Shown here: piece after piece, positions 60,111 to 64,000 of the stretch | Numbering within the stretch: position 1 is the stretch's first letter | How the letters are laid out: the number at the start of each line of letters is the position of its first letter | DNA from: Mesonia aestuariivivens | Lineage (GTDB): Bacteria; Bacteroidota; Bacteroidia; Flavobacteriales; Flavobacteriaceae | Length of the DNA: 64,000 bases | Assembly (NCBI RefSeq): GCF_019311235.1 | Contig: NZ_JAHWDF010000013.1 | Coordinates: 26,696 to 90,695 of the forward strand | Direction: 5' to 3' | Notes under the pieces: generated by a model | What the model was told of the DNA's origin: nothing | Databases searched by the model: none | What the model saw: only the letters and a program-made list of their open reading frames with translations | Made by a program: the position numbers and the translations under genes

Positions 60111-61293
60111 GTTGGCAACTGTAATTTATTCTTAATATTCAACTTCTTCACCGTTAGCTATAAATACAAGGGCATCAAAATGGCTTAACAATTTTGTTTT
60201 CCTTTTAGTTAAATTGAATATATATAAATCATCAAACTTCTTATTTTTCAATTCTTTATTTGTTGAAATTATTTTTTTTGAATCTACAAAATAATTTTTC
60301 TTTATTGATGGTAAGTAGTGTAAAATGGACTTATTTTTTCTCGAAGCTCTTTCAGTTTCATCTTTAGTTCTGGTAGGAGGTAATTCAATAGAGCCAAAAG
60401 CTATATGATAAGAAGTTTTTGGATTTAACTGTCTAAATTGATGACCCATAGTTTGTCCATTCATTATTTCAGAGTTAGATTTTGACATGTGTCCGTTTGC
60501 TAACCAAATAATAAACTTTTTATCAGGATATTTTTTCACTAAAAAAGCAAGATTTTCAGCCATTTGTTTGTCTCGAATCTTTATTCTGTTGTTATCTGAA
60601 TTGTTATCTTTAACAGTGTAAAGCTTTACAGAACTTTTGAAACTTTCAAGAATTTGAACCCATTTTTGATTTTTCTTGATTAATTCATTTGATAAAAGTT
60701 TATCGAGATAATCATTAATATATTCAATTTCTTCTTTTGATATTATATTGATTACCTCATATTCATCTTTTATAATTGTTTTTGCATGTTTTGAAAACTC
60801 TTGATCGAGTTTGATATCATTTGTTTTTAAAAACTCTGATAATTTTATAGTGAAATATTTATGAGAATAAGCAGTAGGAATTCTACTATCAAAACCCCAG
60901 ATGGTAACTTTGTTTTTTTCCAAAAAATCAAAAAGTTCTTCGCATTGTTTAGATTTACTCCACATTGTATATAAATTCCGTTTATTATGGTCAAATAACA
61001 AAGCAAAAAAATCACTTTCAAAGATAATATCCTTAAAACCGTGTTCACTAACTAAATATTTTATAAATTCTGTTTTGGCTATAAAATCAGAACCACTATA
61101 ATGAACAGATTCTCCCAAAAAAACAGTTTGCTTTTCATTAATGTTTGGACTGATAATTTTTTTAACGTCTTCTGTTAGTAGATTATTTAATGAGTTTAAT
61201 TCGTAGGTATTCTCTTCAATTTGAGAAAATAGAATTTGATTTAAAAAAAGTATTATTGTTAGTAGTAGTATTTTTTTCATTATAGTTGCCAAC
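60111..61293 (-). other. cassette-like unit 3: erythromycin-esterase-like gene
   Basis: GTTGGCAACTGTA at 60111-60123 and TATAGTTGCCAAC at 61281-61293 are complementary at 12 of 13 positions. On the minus strand the unit starts GTTGGCAACTATA, only 1 nt before the ATG, and ends TACAGTTGCCAAC 9 nt after the stop. Confidence 0.65.
60132..61280 (-). CDS. erythromycin-esterase-like secreted protein
   Basis: The ATG at 61280 gives 382 residues with a signal peptide ending NQILFSQ. The motifs FLGESVHYSGSDFIAKTEFI, DIIFESDFFAL, TIWGFDSR, IRDKQMAENLAFLVKKYP and FIIWLANGHMSKS match the erythromycin-esterase / succinoglycan-biosynthesis-like family (EreA fold), whose catalytic His sits in the GE..H motif. 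Drug hydrolysis is not implied; most secreted relatives are unassigned. The stretch ELPPTRTKDETERASRK looks like an insertion relative to the family. Confidence 0.72.
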   Translation of the reverse strand: MKKILLLTIILFLNQILFSQIEENTYELNSLNNLLTEDVKKIISPNINEKQTVFLGESVHYSGSDFIAKTEFIKYLVSEHGFKDIIFESDFFALLFDHNKRNLYTMWSKSKQCEELFDFLEKNKVTIWGFDSRIPTAYSHKYFTIKLSEFLKTNDIKLDQEFSKHAKTIIKDEYEVINIISKEEIEYINDYLDKLLSNELIKKNQKWVQILESFKSSVKLYTVKDNNSDNNRIKIRDKQMAENLAFLVKKYPDKKFIIWLANGHMSKSNSEIMNGQTMGHQFRQLNPKTSYHIAFGSIELPPTRTKDETERASRKNKSILHYLPSIKKNYFVDSKKIISTNKELKNKKFDDLYIFNLTKRKTKLLSHFDALVFIANGEEVEY

Positions 61294-61295
61294 GG

Positions 61296-62919
61296 CAGTC
61301 TGTCTCAAAACTACCATATTTGGTTTTAAAAATAGTTGAAATTAGGATTGAAAACAAAATTTATACTCTGATCAGTATTTTTTGTTGTGCATTCGGTAAA
61401 AGCTTTATTCCGTCTTATAGAGGCTTGTATACACTTCTTGAAGGTTAAAAACAGGGCTACGATGAGTTGCTGTAAGGCGATTTTACTATTGAATAATCTT
61501 CTTAAATTATAAGCCAGAGCGATGAGTCCAAAATCTGCAGAAGCTGCTTTGATGCCCCTTTTGGTCATGATATGATCAAAGCCCCATTGCCGCTTCATAG
61601 TGCCGTAGGGATGCTCGACCAGCGCCTGCCTCTTTTTATAAAGCTCTCCGCTTTGTTCGACCCGCTTGGCGTTGCCTTGGATGTTCTGGGTAAATTGGGT
61701 GCGCTGTATAATCTTACCGTTAGCTTTGGCCGTGGTACACTTGCTGCGTACCGGGCATTCCTTACAGGCCTTGGTCTTGTATTGTTTAAACGTATAGTTT
61801 CGGGCTTTGTACCAGGAGCCATTGCTGTATAAAGTATTTCCCTGGGGGCAGGTATAAGTATCATCATCAGTATTGTAATCAAAATTTTCAGCATTGTATT
61901 TGGGATCTGGAGCCTGGCTTTTACGGCCAATGGCTGGGATGGCCACCAGGGTATTGATACCTAGACTATCGGCAATATGGAACTCGCTCCCGGTATGATA
62001 GCCTTTATCATAGAGTGCAGTAAAGGAGTTTGATCGTAAAATGGACTTGGCCCTTCTGAGCATGAAGCCCATTGCTTTTTTATCATTCTGATTGGTGAGT
62101 TTATAATCGATCAGTAACTTATGTTTGGCATCTACGGTAGTTTGCGCGGTGTAGCAGACCTCGGTAACGGTTCCCCTTACAATTTGATGTCTGCTATCAG
62201 GATCAGAGGTCGATCGTTGTGGGTTTTCAGAAGAAGCATCCTTGTCTAATTGTTTTTGTATCGCTTTGTATTTGTTTTTTTGCTGTTTGCGCCCTTTAAT
62301 TTGCTCTTTAATTTCTTCGGTTTTTTTCTGATCGCCATCAGCCTTGGCCAGTTCTTGGTTATGCTCTTCGAGCTTTTTATCGATGTACTCTAAATGCCGC
62401 TGTATTTTCTTTTTGTTGTAGTTATTTTTTTTGCTGTTTTGCGCCCTTAGCTTGGTAGAATCCCCGGCAATAAGTGTTCCCCCGATCAGGTTGAAGTTAC
62501 GGGCGATGGCCACACTTTGCCGGAACACCTTTCGGATGGCTTTTGGGTTTTCTTTTCTAAACCGGGCAATGGTATTGTGATCGGGTTTTAAGTTTTTAAT
62601 CAGCCAGATCACTTCAATGTTACGATAAGCCTCTTTCTCCAATCTTCGGGAAGATCGCATCTGGTTCATATAGCCATAGATAAAGAGCTTGAGCAGATCA
62701 GCCGGATCATAGGGCGGCCTCCCTTGAGTAGCTATGGTTTGAAAGCCCATTTTTGATAAATCGAGCAAGTTTACAAATTGATCAATGAGTCGTACGCTGT
62801 TATCCTCTGGGATCATATCATCCAAACAGGTCGAATAAAGGCTGAGCTGTTCGCGGTCTTGTCCTTGTTGGTATTCCATATCCTAAAAATACAAAATTCT
62901 TAGGTTTTGAGACAGTCTG
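61296..62919 (-). mobile_element. IS1182-family insertion sequence, complete
   Basis: Ends CAGTCTGTCTCAAAAC at 61296-61311 and, inverted, CAGACTGTCTCAAAAC at 62919-62904 (one mismatch) flank one intact transposase gene. ACGG occurs on both sides (61292-61295 and 62920-62923), a 4-bp target duplication. Removing the element rejoins the attC-like site as GTTGCCAACGGTCTCGGTTA. Confidence 0.88.
61326..62879 (-). CDS. IS1182-family transposase
   Basis: The intact 517-residue protein begins MEYQQGQDREQLSLYSTCLD with an InsH-type N-terminal domain (GRPPYDPADLLKLFIYGYMN), catalytic-region blocks TLIAGDSTKLRAQNSKK and LYDKGYHTGSEF, a cysteine cluster (YKTKACKECPVRSKCTTAKA) and VEHPYGTMKRQWGFDHIMTK with the Glu region. 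It mobilises its own element by a DDE mechanism. GC and codon use are higher than in the surrounding cassettes, suggesting recent arrival. Confidence 0.93.
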   Translation of the reverse strand: MEYQQGQDREQLSLYSTCLDDMIPEDNSVRLIDQFVNLLDLSKMGFQTIATQGRPPYDPADLLKLFIYGYMNQMRSSRRLEKEAYRNIEVIWLIKNLKPDHNTIARFRKENPKAIRKVFRQSVAIARNFNLIGGTLIAGDSTKLRAQNSKKNNYNKKKIQRHLEYIDKKLEEHNQELAKADGDQKKTEEIKEQIKGRKQQKNKYKAIQKQLDKDASSENPQRSTSDPDSRHQIVRGTVTEVCYTAQTTVDAKHKLLIDYKLTNQNDKKAMGFMLRRAKSILRSNSFTALYDKGYHTGSEFHIADSLGINTLVAIPAIGRKSQAPDPKYNAENFDYNTDDDTYTCPQGNTLYSNGSWYKARNYTFKQYKTKACKECPVRSKCTTAKANGKIIQRTQFTQNIQGNAKRVEQSGELYKKRQALVEHPYGTMKRQWGFDHIMTKRGIKAASADFGLIALAYNLRRLFNSKIALQQLIVALFLTFKKCIQASIRRNKAFTECTTKNTDQSINFVFNPNFNYF

Positions 62920-62926
62920 ACGGTCT

Positions 62927-63051
62927 CGGTTATCGCCAGTTGGCGGAGTAGGGGACGCGGAACTGTCGGCTTAGTATTTGGTTTGTTGGTCAAGTTAATT
63001 ATTTTCTTTCTAACGCTGCCGCTTATTGGCGATGAACCGTTGTTATGTGGC
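62927..63051 (-). repeat. attC-like hairpin interrupted at one end by IS1182
   Basis: CGGTTATCGCCAGTTGGCGG at 62927-62946 pairs with CCGCTTATTGGCGATGAACCG at 63019-63039, with unpaired bases as in attC stems. The right box GTTATGTGGC (63042-63051) is the junction with unit 4; the left box GTTGCCAAC lies beyond the IS at 61285. The TAA stop of the unit-4 gene is inside the box. Confidence 0.62.
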
Positions 63052-63282
63052 GTTTTTTTGAACTAATAAATATGTTAAGACTGCGATTATAAATATTCCT
63101 ATTAGGAGTAATCCATATTCTATTAATCCTGAAATTAAGAAGATAAAAAATCCGTTCTGAATTCTAAAATTGTCAGCTTTTTCAATCAATGATGATAAAT
63201 AATCCGAATTATGAAGGTAGAAAAATGTGAAAATACAGATTACGCTTAGTAAGTATAATCCGATAATTTTAGGCTTTTTCAT
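63043..63282 (-). CDS. small two-pass membrane protein, unknown
   Basis: I do not recognise this 79-residue protein. It has two hydrophobic segments (IIGLYLLSVICIFTFFYLH and FLISGLIEYGLLLIGIFIIA) with a short polar loop. Its stop codon TAA is part of the cassette boundary box, as often seen in integron cassettes. It starts 6 nt after the stop of the secreted protein gene and is surely co-transcribed with it. Confidence 0.65.
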   Translation of the reverse strand: MKKPKIIGLYLLSVICIFTFFYLHNSDYLSSLIEKADNFRIQNGFFIFLISGLIEYGLLLIGIFIIAVLTYLLVQKNAT

Positions 63283-63288
63283 CTTAAT

Positions 63289-63729
63289 TTATCTCTTTAA
63301 TTTTTTCCACTCATTTAATCCTACAACATCATCTCTAACTTCTTTAATCCATTTTTTGCCATACTGATCTGTCAAATAACTGAATATTTCTTTGTTGTAA
63401 TCTTCTATTAAACTTTGATCAGGACCCGTACAACCATATTCGTAAAAATATATTTTATACTTATCCTCAAACTGTGGATCAGTAGCTATTATTACTGGTG
63501 CAATTCCTCCTTGTAGAAGCAAAAATGGATTTCCATTTTCTATATCTTGTTTTGCTAAGTTACTTATTTCTGACTTTTTAGTAAATAATAATTTTGCTGG
63601 ACCGCTCGAATTAATTTGTTCGTCAGTTAAATTTCCAATTCTTGAAAAAACAATTTCTTCTTGTCCATTTTCTTGAGCAAATGAAGAAATAGAAAATATT
63701 AAAGTCAGAATTATAATTATTTTTTTCAT
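63289..63729 (-). CDS. small secreted protein, unknown
   Basis: The 146-residue protein has a signal peptide ending SISSFAQ. The mature part has FSRIGNLTDEQINSSGPAKL, LLLQGGIAPVIIATDPQFED and KYKIYFYEYGCTGPD, without a recognised motif. It resembles nothing I can name with confidence; similar FEAL-like small periplasmic proteins are frequent in flavobacterial accessory regions. It is the first gene of unit 4. Confidence 0.65.
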   Translation of the reverse strand: MKKIIIILTLIFSISSFAQENGQEEIVFSRIGNLTDEQINSSGPAKLLFTKKSEISNLAKQDIENGNPFLLLQGGIAPVIIATDPQFEDKYKIYFYEYGCTGPDQSLIEDYNKEIFSYLTDQYGKKWIKEVRDDVVGLNEWKKLKR

Positions 63730-63750
63730 CGAATCATCATATAGAAAATG

Positions 63751-63875
63751 CCATATAACTGTTTTGTATAACAGAAGTAAGGGGTTAAAGTACCTTGGTT
63801 TTCAGTTAATTACGTTGTGAAATTTTATTCGACTACTTTTGGGATTGTCGTTTAGCCCTTATTTTTGTTATATGG
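63751..63875 (-). repeat. attC-like hairpin, rightmost
   Basis: Outer boxes CCATATAAC (63751) and GTTATATGG (63867-63875) are perfect complements. Inner arms GTATAACAGAAGTAAGGG (63766) and CCCTTATTTTTGTTATA (63856) pair with a central mismatch zone. The loop holds ACGTTGTGAAATT. Arms and loop closely match the site at 58606-58714. Confidence 0.7.
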
Positions 63876-63881
63876 TGTGCC

Positions 63882-64000
63882 TGTTGCACAATTTACTAAA
63901 AAAGATTAATTTCATGATATGCAAGGCAAAAAAGTATATCAAGAGCAGTTATTCAACAGTTTTCGGTTGAGTGACCGCGTACCGCCCACAAATTTCTACC
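63882..64000 (+). mobile_element. start of an IS1182-like insertion sequence, cut by the window edge
   Basis: The end repeat TGTTGCACAA at 63882-63891 is followed by a transposase start. The same end occurs in the MITE-like element at 56481. It begins right beside the rightmost attC-like hairpin. Confidence 0.65.
63919..64000 (+). CDS. IS1182-family transposase, N-terminal 27 residues
   Basis: The frame from ATG at 63919 reads MQGKKVYQEQLFNSFRLSDR then VPPTNFY and leaves the window. This start is characteristic of a transposase group common in Bacteroidetes and annotated as IS1182 family. It differs from the complete IS1182-type element at 61296. Confidence 0.7.
   Translation, partial: MQGKKVYQEQLFNSFRLSDRVPPTNFY

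Larger units (their letters stand above)
63042..63760 (-). other. cassette-like unit 4: two small envelope proteins
   Basis: GTTATGTGGCGTTTT at 63042-63056 and AAAATGCCATATAAC at 63745-63759 are complementary at 13 of 15 positions. Read on the minus strand the unit starts GTTATATGGCATTTT, carries two genes 6 nt apart, and ends AAAACGCCACATAAC. Confidence 0.65.

Noticed and set aside
60132..61280. Call as a macrolide resistance gene
   Set aside because: Only fold-level motifs are shared with erythromycin esterases; a secreted flavobacterial relative cannot be called a resistance enzyme from sequence alone.
56369..63875. CRISPR array
   Set aside because: The repeats are long, divergent hairpins between genes with no short identical repeats and unique spacers, and no cas genes are present.

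Overview
The window looks like a chromosome segment from a marine or halotolerant Flavobacteriaceae bacterium of the Gramella / Zunongwangia / Salegentibacter kind. This rests on low GC, a SusC-type TonB-dependent receptor, GH97 and GH65 enzymes, a LytTR regulator, promoters of the Bacteroidetes type (TTG-N19-TAnnTTTG), few Shine-Dalgarno signals and lipoproteins with short lipoboxes. The species is not determined.

Positions 1-17650 hold a maltodextrin-use locus joined to upper glycolysis. The start of a SusC-like receptor runs leftward off the window. A divergent LacI-type regulator follows, then a rightward chain of MFS sugar permease, beta-phosphoglucomutase, GH65 phosphorylase, GH97 alpha-glucosidase and two GH13 enzymes (one a predicted lipoprotein). 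Next come pfkA, gapA, a BadF-type sugar kinase and pgi. The inferred flow is outer-membrane uptake, periplasmic hydrolysis, import, phosphorolysis to beta-glucose-1-phosphate plus glucose, conversion to glucose-6-phosphate, then glycolysis.

Positions 17650-50290 are ordinary core genome: DoxX, mqo, comM, a DUF2891 lipoprotein, pxpABC (5-oxoprolinase), an SGNH hydrolase, a repeat lipoprotein, an RluA-type synthase, a thioesterase, a PAS protein, panB, a GlmU-like protein, purB, a sirtuin, trmH, a DEAD-box helicase, rdgB, rlmH, nadC, a YihY protein, an OsmC protein, priA, a LytTR regulator, rpsF-rpsR-rplI, hisS and a D-2-hydroxyacid dehydrogenase.

At 50297-50340 lies the 3' part of a tRNA with a CAT anticodon. 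Next to it is a tyrosine recombinase gene broken by three in-frame stops. This marks the edge of an acquired island that fills the rest of the window. The island first carries a GC-richer block (Crp/Fnr regulator, epoxide-hydrolase-like enzyme, NmrA-like protein) and then an IS3-family element.

From about 56370 to 63880 the layout resembles an integron cassette array that has no integrase in the window (a CALIN-like cluster). Four one- or two-gene units, all on the minus strand (YoeB/YefM toxin-antitoxin, RDD membrane protein, erythromycin-esterase-like protein, a pair of small envelope proteins), are each bounded by mutually complementary GTTRGCA- or GTTATRTGGC-type boxes. They are separated by attC-like hairpins of roughly 100-125 bp. 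The array is riddled with insertions: a MITE-like element, an ORF-less group II intron, an IS110-family element, an IS1182-family element with an ACGG target duplication, and the start of another IS at the right edge. The IS110 transposase gene is itself broken by three copies of a 33-41 bp palindromic element whose stems show compensatory base changes. The array and the palindromic elements are the most novel things in the window.
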